Source: Candidatus Altarchaeales archaeon (lineage in GTDB: Archaea > Altiarchaeota > Altiarchaeia > IMC4 > QMZM01). From it: 20,657 nucleotides of DNA. The translations under genes were made by a program, and so were the position numbers. Below are positions 1 through 8,732 of this stretch, piece after piece (within the stretch, counting starts at the first letter, position 1; every line of letters starts with the position of its first letter). The notes beneath the pieces were generated by a model. It saw only the letters and a program-made list of their open reading frames with translations. It was not told the origin of the DNA and searched no databases. The stretch lies in the NCBI GenBank assembly GCA_003663115.1, contig QMZJ01000003.1, forward strand, positions 1-20,657, in the 5' to 3' direction.

Positions 1-2
1 TA

Positions 3-3000
3 TTATATGATGTTGTTGAATCTGTGAATAAAGAGGAGGGTTCCGAGCTTATTCTTGTGCTGTATGGCAGTCATACATACTTCTATGAATGTACAGATAA
101 GATAGACTGGAGCATCATCGGCGATTTGGATATACACACAATCAGCTTAAAGGATCTTACTGAAGAGCAGAAATATTTGTTATGGAGGAAATTATTTAAG
201 AAATTAGAGCATCGTCTCAAAGAAAATGGGTTACATCCAAGGATAGAGTATCCCTCTCTAATTATCGGTGATCTCAACTTAGAGATACTTTTCCCTCCAC
301 CATATAGATTGGATGAGTATTTCAAACCGGAGATACTAAGCTTCTCTTATCCCTGCAAGGATATATACATCGGGTCTTCAGATAGACTGAAGATTCTGGA
401 TGAAAAGCTGGCGGAGATTCCGGATATACAAGCAGATGCGGCCACTATTCTTGTGAAGGATGCTGAGGAGAAAGCAACACGGGGCGATCTTAAGAAAGCA
501 TACAAGCTATTAACTAGGGCCGCATGGATAATGGATAATGAATCTCTCAGAAAAAAGATCTTCGATGCTTATAAAGAGGGGAGAATAGACAATAGATCAT
601 ACGAGGAATTTCTGTCCGAGATAAGGGAGATAATAAAGGAAGAGGAGAAAGAAAAAGCGAAACTCCCGGAGGTTGAAAGATTTGATCCATCCGGACTAAA
701 AAATGTAGAGGAAACTAAGCGGAAACGACTGGATAAGGTTAAGCACGAACTCTTCCCCCACTGGGGTTATGAACATGACTGGGAGCGCCAGTTTCCATTG
801 AAGAGGGTTGCCGATGCTCTAAATATTAAAAAGAGCGATGATGTCTTGTTCTATCCCTGTGGAACGGGAGGATTTGCGGGAGAACTTGCGAAAAGGGCAG
901 GAAGGGTATTCGCAGTGGATGGAAGTGATGAGTCAATTAGGATATCTCTCCTGCGAGCGTCGGGTGTAGACCCAAATACACTCAGGATGTTGTGGAAATC
1001 GGCAAAATATATCCCGGATATAAAAAGATATATGGATGACCTAATCGCGAGAAAGATAAAAGACAAACCAGAGAATCTCCACTTCATTCAGGGGGAGTTA
1101 ATGCATCTTCCGGTAAAGGAATTTGATGTTACCATAGTTCACGACATAGAGACGATAACCGAGGGTTTTCCTGCCTATATATACCTCTTAGATTCTATCC
1201 TCTCCACTAAGGCCGAGGGAAGAATTATCCGTTTACTCCTTCCAATATCAGATGATAGATTAGAAAAGATTGCCAGTGCATACAGGGCATATCTAAGAGA
1301 TGTTGAGATCTCTACATTAACTACGGATATTAGTGGTATCTACACAGATCGCTCCAAGAAGATCCTGACCGGTATAGTTACAGAGGAAGCTAAACAAATG
1401 GCGATTCTGGATTATAGAGTATTGGATATGGTTCTCGGTGGAGCCAGTAGAGTGAAAATCAGGGAGTCTATTGGGATCTCCGATTCTGAGCTTGATGAAT
1501 CCCTGAAAAGGCTTGAGCTTCTTGGACTGGAGGAGAAACCCAAGGAAAGGGAAAAAGCGAGTCTGCCCAAAATCAAAGAAGAAGCATCGCTCATCAGGGC
1601 GGTAAGGGAGAGACTAAAGGAAAAGCGAGTCTTAAAGGAGAGACTCGAGGTAAGCGATGATGAGATAATAGAGAAGATTAGGGAATTGAGGGAAAGTGGA
1701 AAGGAAGTAACATTTAATACAGTAGTTGATTCCATACTCACGGATGCACTTGTGGAGAGGATAGAAGATAGAATTGAGGATGAAACACTGAGAAACCTTT
1801 TAAGTGACCTGATCAGGGAAACCCCCGGCATCTTTGCAGATAGAGAGTCGGTAAATTTTGTAAAGCGACATCTTGAATTACTAATTCCTATCTTAAAAAT
1901 AGGTGGTTTTGTAGATGACCGTAGACTGGAATTTTACTCCCCCATAGGTTTTACTGACAGAGTTAAAGAGCTGATTTATAGATTGATAATCCTTGGGGTG
2001 AACAGCAATAAAAAGAGTTATCAGGAAAAGGCAATAGAGTTATTTCTCAGATTTGGAGGTGTTATAGAAAGAGAAGATAGAGATAGGATTGAGAAAAATG
2101 CCAGAGAAAGATTTAAAGAAAGACATATCGAAAAGTATGGCGAAGAAGAGGTTAATAAACTTCTCGAAATAAGCGAGCGTCTGGTTGTGTTAATATTTGC
2201 CAATAGATTTGGTGTTGAGAGAGTGAGAAAGGCACTTGAATCAAAGAACGTAGAATTCACACAGGCAATTTATGACCTCGAGTCAAAGTTAAAATATACT
2301 GAAAAATCTATGGAATTACTTGATGCCTTTGATGCCTTGCTGAGATTGGGTGAGGATATTATCTGGGATATTCTTGAGAAGCAGGGATCAGAGTTTCATA
2401 GAATTATATCTGCCGTCCAGGATATCACTCCGGAATTCATAAATATTGTTGAGAATAATCCAGAGGATGTAAGGACAGCATTCAGCGACAGCGACTATAA
2501 TTTATGGTATTTATCGGAGGTAATAAACTCTGTTAAGAAACTTCCCGGCTTTGTGGATATCGTTAATGGAATAAAATTAACAAGAGTGTACAAACTACAT
2601 ATAATATTCAGATGGCCAATAGAGGAGATTAAAGAGGATTTAAAAAGTTTCCTTGACGGTATCAAATACCTGAGGGAATTTGATGATAAAGATATAGATA
2701 ACTCCTTAAAATATTCACGCGGATTTGTAAGAGCAATACGGGTATTTGGGAGGTATCCCGATTTAGTGGAATTCAGTAAAAAATTGGGGATAGAAACGAT
2801 AAGTCATACACTGCAGTATAGTGACACGAGGTATATAACAGAAATTGCTCAGGATATTATACAGGAAAAGGACTTCGTTGAAACCTTAGATTCTATACTG
2901 AGAGAAGTCGGCAAGGAAGATGTAGGGTTTGCATTTCATATCTCTCCAAGGAATTTTGTAGAAACGATAAATTCTGTCAAGGGTATTCCATGGATTGGAA

Positions 3001-6000
3001 AGATCGCTGAATTTATTGGTTTAACGAGGTTAGGAGAACTACGAATGCGAAATAGGTTTGATTTCGACAGGGCGATAGAAGATCTCAGGAAAGATCCAAA
3101 GGGCTTCGTTGATGGCATCAAATACATAAAGGAATTTAGTGATGAGGAGGTAAATTCTGCAATTTCCAGAACATTTACTGGTTTCGTATCAACGACACAG
3201 ATCATTGGAAGAAGCCCAGATTTCATCAATTTCGTCAAGATATTTGGTTTATTTAATGTAAGTGGGTGTTTTGAAGACCTCAGGATAAAGGCAGAATTCT
3301 TTGATACATCAAGCTTCAGTAAAATCGTGGATAAATACAAAAACATTGATATGAGCACCATATCACTGACAGATATGAAACACATCCTGCTGTGGGAATT
3401 GGATGACGAATTTCTGAGAAATACGGGTTTGTTATTCAAGGATATATCGAAGGGCGTCCCAACGAGAGAGCTGTATAAAGATATAGTCATCCCGGAGATA
3501 GAGAAATTTAATGCCGATTTGAGTCTAATGGACGAGGAGACAAGGAAGAGAAGAAATAATGCTATAGTGCAACTCATAAGGGTGTTAACCCTCATAGAAT
3601 CGAACAGGGATCTTGTGAACTATGCCCTCGAGAGGGATAAAAAAACCGGAGAGTATCTATTCGTAAGAGCGATAAGGAGGTTAATTTCTAAAGGGGCAGA
3701 CATAGACAGGGTCGTGATAAGCATTATAAAATACGGGGACATCTGGGATAGATACACTGCAGACGATAAGACACTTGAGATAATAAGGGAGAACATAGAT
3801 AAATTTTCCTGGGCAGTTCCGGTGGCGAGGCATTTGAAGGATTCCAAAAGGGAGAGAGAATCAGAGGTCTTGGATAAATTAATAAGAGGGGAGATAAAAC
3901 CGATAAATAACGAATCCATATGGGGCCTGAACAGAGTAGAGTTTCCAATCTACCTGATGGATTATCTTGAATATGGTGAAGAAGCAACGAATCTCGGTTA
4001 TATGCACGGACAACTAACCCCATACAGGGTTGATAGGATAAGAGAGGCCCTTGGGATAGGGAATAGGGAGATAATAGAAAAGGCCTTAGAGATGGGAATC
4101 GGGGGCGAGACCTTAGTTGAGATAGCTAAGCGGGAGAAGAGCATAGATGATGTCTTAAGAGAGAGAAAAAGGGTGGAAGAGGAGAATAACGCAATTAAGG
4201 CAGAATTCGAGGAGTGGTTGAATTCAGATAGAGTTCCGGAAGAGGTGAGTGAGGTTCTGAGAAAGATCAGGGAGATGAGTGAAGATGGGTGCGAGATAGG
4301 AATTACATCTGGAACGGCGAGAAATATGCTTTTAGTATTTCTTGGCAAACTCGATAGATATGAGGATCATGACTTCGATAACATTGTAAGGAAAATTAGT
4401 ATTCTTCTGAAAGAATTCGCTGATAGATTTGAAGATGAAGAGCTTAAAAATGCGTTGCTGAAGATAAAGGAGGAGAGGGTAACAATTCCATCGATCCTCG
4501 ATGACCTTGAAGACAAGATAAGGAGATTTGAGCCAGAGGCACTGGAAGAGCTACATAAAAGAAGAAGGGAGAGGATAAAGGAATATCTCGGTAAATATCT
4601 ACCGTCGGACATTATTGAGAGGAATCTCGGGGAAATAGAAAAGGTTATCACAGAAATTTCAAATTCTAGAAAGATTGGCGATGTCAGGGGTGAGACATCC
4701 GCAATAAGCAGGAGCGATCTCGGGATAAACGCAATCCAGATATTCTACAATTCAATCGATAAAAGATTCGAGGTCTATGATCCGGATAACTCAATAGTTG
4801 ATGCGAAGAAGGGTATAGTTAAGATATATTCCGGTATAGATTCTATATTTGACCCTGAAAGACCCCGTCCCGTATCGGCTATCGAGTATTCTGTTGCAGA
4901 GATAGTTCTGGCGGATGCCGTCCGTTTCGTAAGAGCTAAGGCATTGGGTGATCTGAAATTAGATGATGAGGATTCACTCATCTATTCAAGGGCATTAAGG
5001 CAAAGCTTTGGCACGGGTTTGGAGTTACCCGAATTCCTGAGGGATAGTATCTTCAGAAAATTAAACACGAATCTGGATAAACTTGCCACAGATGTTGCGG
5101 AAAAAGGAAAGTGGAGTATAGAGGATACGATAAAACTCGTCAGGACCATAGCACCCTATATGAATCTGTCCAATCTGCGGGAGAAATTAAGAGCAATAAT
5201 TGATAAGAATTTAGATGATTTACCTCCAATATGCAAAAAATACCCAAACGTTGAGGAGATCTTTACAATAAATAAAATCTATAACTTCCTACGGGATAAG
5301 AACTACGGCAGAGAAATATTAAAAAATTTCCTGGAAAATGGTGAGGTTCCGGATGATATTGCCCTGCATGGTATCTCTCTGACGAAGGCCGAAACTATCG
5401 AGATCTCGGCGGGAGAGAACCTGCCGATAATCATTAATTTATTGGGTATCCTGGAGGATAAAGCTCTGAAATCCGGCTCCATGGTAAGGGAGAGATATGA
5501 GACAGAGGTTTCAATTGCTCAGAGATTTGGTGAGGGGATTTATATCGGCAGAAATCTGGAAAATCCATTAAAGTTTGCTGAGGAGGGAGGAGCGTTGGCT
5601 ATCATAAATACCAAAGAGCTGATTAACGACCACAGGAATCTTGATATTATGGACAATATCGGGGATGGAAAAACTAATCTGGTAATCCACGACAGGGAAT
5701 GGAATCCCATAGAACTGCCTCTGAAATATGTTGAAAAGATCTATGTAAAACCCGAGCTATACAGGTATTCCCGGATCTACTGGCGGAGGGCAATAAGTAA
5801 TCTCTCTAAGGAAAAGGGTATATCATATGGGGAGGCGGAACGGGAATTAAGCGAGAGAACATTCGGAAGGGGTAGAAGGCTAAGTGATGTTGTCGAATGT
5901 ATCTATCTCGGGCCCTTTGAGATGGGGGAGGTAGAAAAAGCGAGGCTGCCAGAGATTGAAAAACCACCTATCGTCTCGATAATAGAATCACTGCAGGGAG

Positions 6001-8477
6001 CAATTAAACTCAGGGGTAGGGAAAGAGAAGAGAGATTAAATGAGATCTGGATGGAATTTAAGAGAATCTTGAAGGGTTGTAATCCAATCGAACGGCATTC
6101 GAAGATTCACGATCTGTGGAACAACGGCATCCTGAAAATTGAGGATGAGGGTATCAGAAGAGAGGTTAAAAAAAGCCTTAGAAGACATATTCTCGATCTG
6201 GATACCGATACCAGAAATGAGATTCTCCTCCTGATGAAGAAAGATCACGATTATTCTGTAGAGGAAATTTCTGTAGATGAAAGCAGAATTGATGTAAGAA
6301 AACTGAAAGAGACATTCTTCACCTTCAAAGAGTATATGAACACGGTATTATTTAATCCCAAATGGGGCTATTACGGTTCTGGAAAAGTCAAGATTGGTGG
6401 ACGGGCAATAGAGAAGAGAGATTTCGATACCTTTCCCGAAATTCTATCTCCGCTGTTTGGTGAAATGGTCGCCAAGCAGATATTTGCCATGTGGTGGAGC
6501 ATGAAGGAGGCGGGTTTAATCAGGAAGGGAGAGGCATTTGAGATATTGGAGCTTGGAGCAGGTAGTGGAATTCTAGCCCACGATATACTCTCCTATCTAT
6601 CAAGGAAAGGTAAAGAGGGGGGGCACTGGGGTATGCTCTGGGAAAACCTTGTATACACGATCGGGGAAATTTCTCCAACCTTGAGAAAGAAGCAGAAGCA
6701 GCTCAATGCTAAATTTGGCCGGCATATTCGCATAAAATATGCGGACGCCAGAGATCTTTCGGAGTTTACCAGGAGACCCTTTAAAGGTGTCATTCTATCC
6801 AATGAGTTGATGGATACCTTTGGTTTTGAGAGGGTTCGTCTAGGTAAGGCCTTTATAGAGAAAGGCACCTTTGAGGTTTGTCTACCAGTTCCCACCTTAG
6901 AAAAAGATACTCTCCACAGACTCAAGCTATCAACAAGAAAAGTGAATAAGCTGATGGCATCAAGCCAGAGGTATATTGAGACATTCGGCCTGCCCGAACT
7001 TAAGGGATCAATATACCTGTCCAAAAAGGATTTCATAGACCTGGAAGACCATCTCGCTGGTTTGAAAGATAAAGGTATTAAGGACATCTTTGATCTGGGA
7101 TTGTACTTTAAAGAGATATTTGTCAACGGTGAATTATTCCCGGAGCTTTTCGAATACATCGAGATGATGCGGCCATTTATAGTTGAAAAGATCGTCTCTA
7201 ATAAAGGTCGGTCCATTGTCATGCCCGTGAATACGGATTCCGGTAATTATATCCGTTCTGTAGCAGAGATTTTGAATCGAAAGGGAAGTGTGGGATATGT
7301 TATTACCATAGACTATGGTGGAAATGCGCAGTCTGTTATTCCGGGAAGTGAGATCGAGGAAAGAGAGGCAATTAGAAGCGGGAGCTATAGATACAAGATT
7401 CCGGCGAGGTTTAATCCTTACCTTGAGCCTGGTGATGTTGATATAACATCGAACCCTAACTTTTCTTATCTGCATTTAATCGGTAGGCGTTATGGTTTAG
7501 AGACTGTATTTTTTGGGCCCCAGAGTTGCCTTGCCGTTCCAGAGCAACGTATTGAAAATATCGATCTTAGCACCAGTGATGCGTATGCAAGGGAGAAGGT
7601 AAATAACTATGAAATATTCATAAAAGAAAAGGAGGGTTCTCCGGTAGATTTTGATATGCTGATTCAGAGCAGTACTAATATTCCAGAAGATAAGAGATAT
7701 AGGAATCCCTTCAGTGAAATATGGGGTATAGAAAGATTAGCATTAGAGCCTCAAGAGATGCTGCAACTCTCTCCCGATGAGGAAACACTTGGTAGTGATA
7801 ATCTAAAGCGGGACCTTAAGGAAGTTGGAGTCAGTAATGTAGAAGAATTCTGTTCAGAATTAAAAGAGTGGGCCAAGGGTCGCGATGAGTTAACAAGCAG
7901 ATTATTTAGTAAATTCAGGACAGATAGTAGAGGCAAGAAGGTTTTAGAGGTTTTGGAGAAACACGGTTTATTGAAGAGGGGTGTTTCCATTGAAGAGGAA
8001 AGAGCAATGCCACCAGCGGGAGAAACTGGGAAGAAAGAAACCGAAGAAACGGCAAAACTACCCAAAATGCCGGAACCGTTAGAAAGGACAGAGGAGGAAA
8101 AGCCAGGAGCGATCAGAGGGGATAGACTTACATGGGTCAGTATTCATAATGAAATTGGTGGAGATGCCATTAAGATCATAAATGCCCTTCGGGCATTAGA
8201 ACGAAAGGGATTGATAGAGGCCAGGGAAACGGGGGGGAACAGAGAGTATATGCCAAAGAAGGATATAGAGAAGCTACGGGAGGGGGTAGAATTAGATGAA
8301 TTTGAGGAAAGAGTCCTTAGCTCTATAATTCGTTGGCGGATGAGGGAAAAGAAACCGACCGCGTACTTTGATGGTGGGATGGAGATGCTCAAGGAAGTGA
8401 TTACTGGAGAGATTCACGATCCATACAGAAAAACACTAAAGGAGATAAAGAAGAACGTGGAGGGTAGAGGGAAGTAG
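3..8477 (+). CDS. Giant multidomain protein with two methyltransferase domains (5' end outside window)
   Basis: The frame is open to the left edge. A GTG at 24 is possible but nothing supports it as the start, so the gene is treated as partial, with at least 2,824 residues. Counting from the GTG codon: residues 1-110 are a mixed segment with a weak nucleotidyltransferase-like GS...DLD pattern. Residues 270-400 form a Rossmann methyltransferase (YPCGTGGFAG as motif I, FAVDGSDES next), followed by a winged-helix-like segment at 460-500. Residues 520-1600 are mostly charged helices with an internal ~150-residue repeat. Residues 1600-1960 are unrecognised. Residues 2100-2525 are a complete MidA/NDUFAF7-like domain (FKEYM..LFNP..GYY, ELGAGSG, SNELMD, IDYGG, PGDVDIT). 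Winged-helix-like segments lie near 2645 and 2700-2750. Linkers of E-K/T-A-x-L-P type occur near 210, 510, 1971 and 2675. There is no membrane segment or signal peptide in the visible part. The MidA family is known for protein arginine methylation; the substrate here is unknown. Confidence 0.9.
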   Translation, partial: LYDVVESVNKEEGSELILVLYGSHTYFYECTDKIDWSIIGDLDIHTISLKDLTEEQKYLLWRKLFKKLEHRLKENGLHPRIEYPSLIIGDLNLEILFPPPYRLDEYFKPEILSFSYPCKDIYIGSSDRLKILDEKLAEIPDIQADAATILVKDAEEKATRGDLKKAYKLLTRAAWIMDNESLRKKIFDAYKEGRIDNRSYEEFLSEIREIIKEEEKEKAKLPEVERFDPSGLKNVEETKRKRLDKVKHELFPHWGYEHDWERQFPLKRVADALNIKKSDDVLFYPCGTGGFAGELAKRAGRVFAVDGSDESIRISLLRASGVDPNTLRMLWKSAKYIPDIKRYMDDLIARKIKDKPENLHFIQGELMHLPVKEFDVTIVHDIETITEGFPAYIYLLDSILSTKAEGRIIRLLLPISDDRLEKIASAYRAYLRDVEISTLTTDISGIYTDRSKKILTGIVTEEAKQMAILDYRVLDMVLGGASRVKIRESIGISDSELDESLKRLELLGLEEKPKEREKASLPKIKEEASLIRAVRERLKEKRVLKERLEVSDDEIIEKIRELRESGKEVTFNTVVDSILTDALVERIEDRIEDETLRNLLSDLIRETPGIFADRESVNFVKRHLELLIPILKIGGFVDDRRLEFYSPIGFTDRVKELIYRLIILGVNSNKKSYQEKAIELFLRFGGVIEREDRDRIEKNARERFKERHIEKYGEEEVNKLLEISERLVVLIFANRFGVERVRKALESKNVEFTQAIYDLESKLKYTEKSMELLDAFDALLRLGEDIIWDILEKQGSEFHRIISAVQDITPEFINIVENNPEDVRTAFSDSDYNLWYLSEVINSVKKLPGFVDIVNGIKLTRVYKLHIIFRWPIEEIKEDLKSFLDGIKYLREFDDKDIDNSLKYSRGFVRAIRVFGRYPDLVEFSKKLGIETISHTLQYSDTRYITEIAQDIIQEKDFVETLDSILREVGKEDVGFAFHISPRNFVETINSVKGIPWIGKIAEFIGLTRLGELRMRNRFDFDRAIEDLRKDPKGFVDGIKYIKEFSDEEVNSAISRTFTGFVSTTQIIGRSPDFINFVKIFGLFNVSGCFEDLRIKAEFFDTSSFSKIVDKYKNIDMSTISLTDMKHILLWELDDEFLRNTGLLFKDISKGVPTRELYKDIVIPEIEKFNADLSLMDEETRKRRNNAIVQLIRVLTLIESNRDLVNYALERDKKTGEYLFVRAIRRLISKGADIDRVVISIIKYGDIWDRYTADDKTLEIIRENIDKFSWAVPVARHLKDSKRERESEVLDKLIRGEIKPINNESIWGLNRVEFPIYLMDYLEYGEEATNLGYMHGQLTPYRVDRIREALGIGNREIIEKALEMGIGGETLVEIAKREKSIDDVLRERKRVEEENNAIKAEFEEWLNSDRVPEEVSEVLRKIREMSEDGCEIGITSGTARNMLLVFLGKLDRYEDHDFDNIVRKISILLKEFADRFEDEELKNALLKIKEERVTIPSILDDLEDKIRRFEPEALEELHKRRRERIKEYLGKYLPSDIIERNLGEIEKVITEISNSRKIGDVRGETSAISRSDLGINAIQIFYNSIDKRFEVYDPDNSIVDAKKGIVKIYSGIDSIFDPERPRPVSAIEYSVAEIVLADAVRFVRAKALGDLKLDDEDSLIYSRALRQSFGTGLELPEFLRDSIFRKLNTNLDKLATDVAEKGKWSIEDTIKLVRTIAPYMNLSNLREKLRAIIDKNLDDLPPICKKYPNVEEIFTINKIYNFLRDKNYGREILKNFLENGEVPDDIALHGISLTKAETIEISAGENLPIIINLLGILEDKALKSGSMVRERYETEVSIAQRFGEGIYIGRNLENPLKFAEEGGALAIINTKELINDHRNLDIMDNIGDGKTNLVIHDREWNPIELPLKYVEKIYVKPELYRYSRIYWRRAISNLSKEKGISYGEAERELSERTFGRGRRLSDVVECIYLGPFEMGEVEKARLPEIEKPPIVSIIESLQGAIKLRGREREERLNEIWMEFKRILKGCNPIERHSKIHDLWNNGILKIEDEGIRREVKKSLRRHILDLDTDTRNEILLLMKKDHDYSVEEISVDESRIDVRKLKETFFTFKEYMNTVLFNPKWGYYGSGKVKIGGRAIEKRDFDTFPEILSPLFGEMVAKQIFAMWWSMKEAGLIRKGEAFEILELGAGSGILAHDILSYLSRKGKEGGHWGMLWENLVYTIGEISPTLRKKQKQLNAKFGRHIRIKYADARDLSEFTRRPFKGVILSNELMDTFGFERVRLGKAFIEKGTFEVCLPVPTLEKDTLHRLKLSTRKVNKLMASSQRYIETFGLPELKGSIYLSKKDFIDLEDHLAGLKDKGIKDIFDLGLYFKEIFVNGELFPELFEYIEMMRPFIVEKIVSNKGRSIVMPVNTDSGNYIRSVAEILNRKGSVGYVITIDYGGNAQSVIPGSEIEEREAIRSGSYRYKIPARFNPYLEPGDVDITSNPNFSYLHLIGRRYGLETVFFGPQSCLAVPEQRIENIDLSTSDAYAREKVNNYEIFIKEKEGSPVDFDMLIQSSTNIPEDKRYRNPFSEIWGIERLALEPQEMLQLSPDEETLGSDNLKRDLKEVGVSNVEEFCSELKEWAKGRDELTSRLFSKFRTDSRGKKVLEVLEKHGLLKRGVSIEEERAMPPAGETGKKETEETAKLPKMPEPLERTEEEKPGAIRGDRLTWVSIHNEIGGDAIKIINALRALERKGLIEARETGGNREYMPKKDIEKLREGVELDEFEERVLSSIIRWRMREKKPTAYFDGGMEMLKEVITGEIHDPYRKTLKEIKKNVEGRGK
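651..677 (+). other. Interdomain linker copy 1 (EKAKLPEVE)
   Basis: This is the first of four copies of an E-K/T-A-x-L-P-x-(V/I/M) linker in the giant protein. It separates the N-terminal helical part from the first methyltransferase module. The DNA begins with the same ten bases (gaaaaagcga) as copies 2 (1551-1577) and 3 (5934-5960). Copy 4 (8046-8069, ETAKLPKM) is more diverged. Confidence 0.7.
1551..1577 (+). other. Interdomain linker copy 2 (EKASLPKIK)
   Basis: The second linker copy follows the winged-helix segment that ends the first methyltransferase module. It precedes the long helical region. Charged residues flank it, as at the other copies. Confidence 0.7.
2523..3290 (+). repeat. 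Internal tandem duplication of about 150 codons
   Basis: Two consecutive segments of the giant protein repeat the same order of short motifs. INSVK occurs at 2523 and 2967, DGIKY followed by an (K/R)EF at 2655 and 3111, GFV after that, then GR(Y/S)PD at about 2748 and 3207. The offsets are 444, 456 and 459 bases, so the unit is about 148-153 residues with small indels. The second unit fades after about 3290. Between the conserved motifs both units are helical and charged, which suggests an alpha-solenoid or scaffold. Divergence at the DNA level shows the duplication is not recent. Confidence 0.75.
5934..5960 (+). other. Interdomain linker copy 3 (EKARLPEIE)
   Basis: The third linker copy separates the unrecognised central domain (about residues 1600-1965) from the module that carries the MidA-like methyltransferase. 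It shares its first ten bases with copies 1 and 2. Confidence 0.7.
8046..8069 (+). other. Interdomain linker copy 4 (ETAKLPKM)
   Basis: The fourth, more diverged linker copy precedes the C-terminal winged-helix-like segment of the giant protein. Acidic and proline-rich residues follow it. Confidence 0.6.
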
Positions 8478-8478
8478 C

Positions 8479-8509
8479 TTATTTATTTACAAAAGAATAT
8501 TTTATATTG
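8479..8509 (+). promoter_or_regulatory. TATA-like promoter of the 51-residue peptide gene
   Basis: TTATTTATTTA at 8479-8489 lies about 25 bases before the ATG at 8510, as expected for a leaderless archaeal transcript. This segment up to the start codon closely resembles the one before the slipin gene (8965-8993). Both contain TTATTTAT, then AAAGAATAT, then ATTGATGGC. Confidence 0.55.
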
Positions 8510-8665
8510 ATGGCTCTATGTAAGGTATCCGATATAATTGCGATTATACTTATGATCCTGCTCCTGGAGCAGGCCAATGCCGGGGCGTGTGTGGACTCGG
8601 GCATAGTAACCCTCTTTGCGGTAGTGACCATAATTGCCCTGATAGTAAGTCTCCTTCCAATTTAG
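8510..8665 (+). CDS. Small two-helix membrane peptide (51 aa), unknown function
   Basis: ATG at 8510 to TAG at 8663-8665 encodes 51 residues. There are two hydrophobic stretches (about residues 8-19 and 31-50) separated by a short polar loop containing EQANAGACVDSG. The C-terminus is LLPI. The gene starts 32 bases after the giant-protein stop and has its own TATA-like box 25 bases upstream. Support for it being real comes from a diverged, frameshifted paralogue immediately downstream (8733-8959), which shares the helix-loop-helix layout, an Asp-x-Gly in the loop and the final PI. I do not recognise the family. A small membrane partner of a neighbouring protein and a holin- or toxin-like peptide are both possible. 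Confidence 0.6.
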   Translation: MALCKVSDIIAIILMILLLEQANAGACVDSGIVTLFAVVTIIALIVSLLPI

Positions 8666-8684
8666 GTTATTTCTTTATACCTAA
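8662..8684. repeat. Inverted repeat TTAGGT...ACCTAA, copy 1
   Basis: TTAGGT at 8662-8667 pairs with ACCTAA at 8679-8684 across an 11-base A/T-rich spacer. It overlaps the stop codon of the 51-residue peptide gene. A second copy follows at 8691-8716. The pair may form a tandem operator for the downstream frameshifted paralogue. Confidence 0.6.
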
Positions 8685-8690
8685 TATTTT

Positions 8691-8716
8691 TTAGGTTATC
8701 CCATTTATATACCTAA
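8691..8716. repeat. Inverted repeat TTAGGT...ACCTAA, copy 2, over a TATA box
   Basis: TTAGGT at 8691-8696 and ACCTAA at 8711-8716 flank a segment with ATTTATATAC (8703-8712). That is the probable TATA box for the ATG at 8733. A regulator bound here would cover the promoter. The distance between the two TTAGGT copies is 29 bases. Confidence 0.6.
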
Positions 8717-8732
8717 CGACGATGTATCTACT

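Noticed and set aside
24..26. GTG at 24 as the true start of the giant gene
   Set aside because: The frame stays open to the edge of the window and there is no visible promoter or ribosome site, so the gene more likely begins further upstream.
2936..3595. Open - strand frame of about 219 codons opposite the tandem-repeat region of the giant gene
   Set aside because: The + strand repeat motifs are conserved at protein level and the antisense product is a serine/leucine-rich shadow without recognisable features.
6593..7222. Open - strand frame of about 209 codons inside the giant gene
   Set aside because: It lies opposite the MidA-like domain, whose motifs are intact on the + strand. The translated composition is that of a shadow frame.
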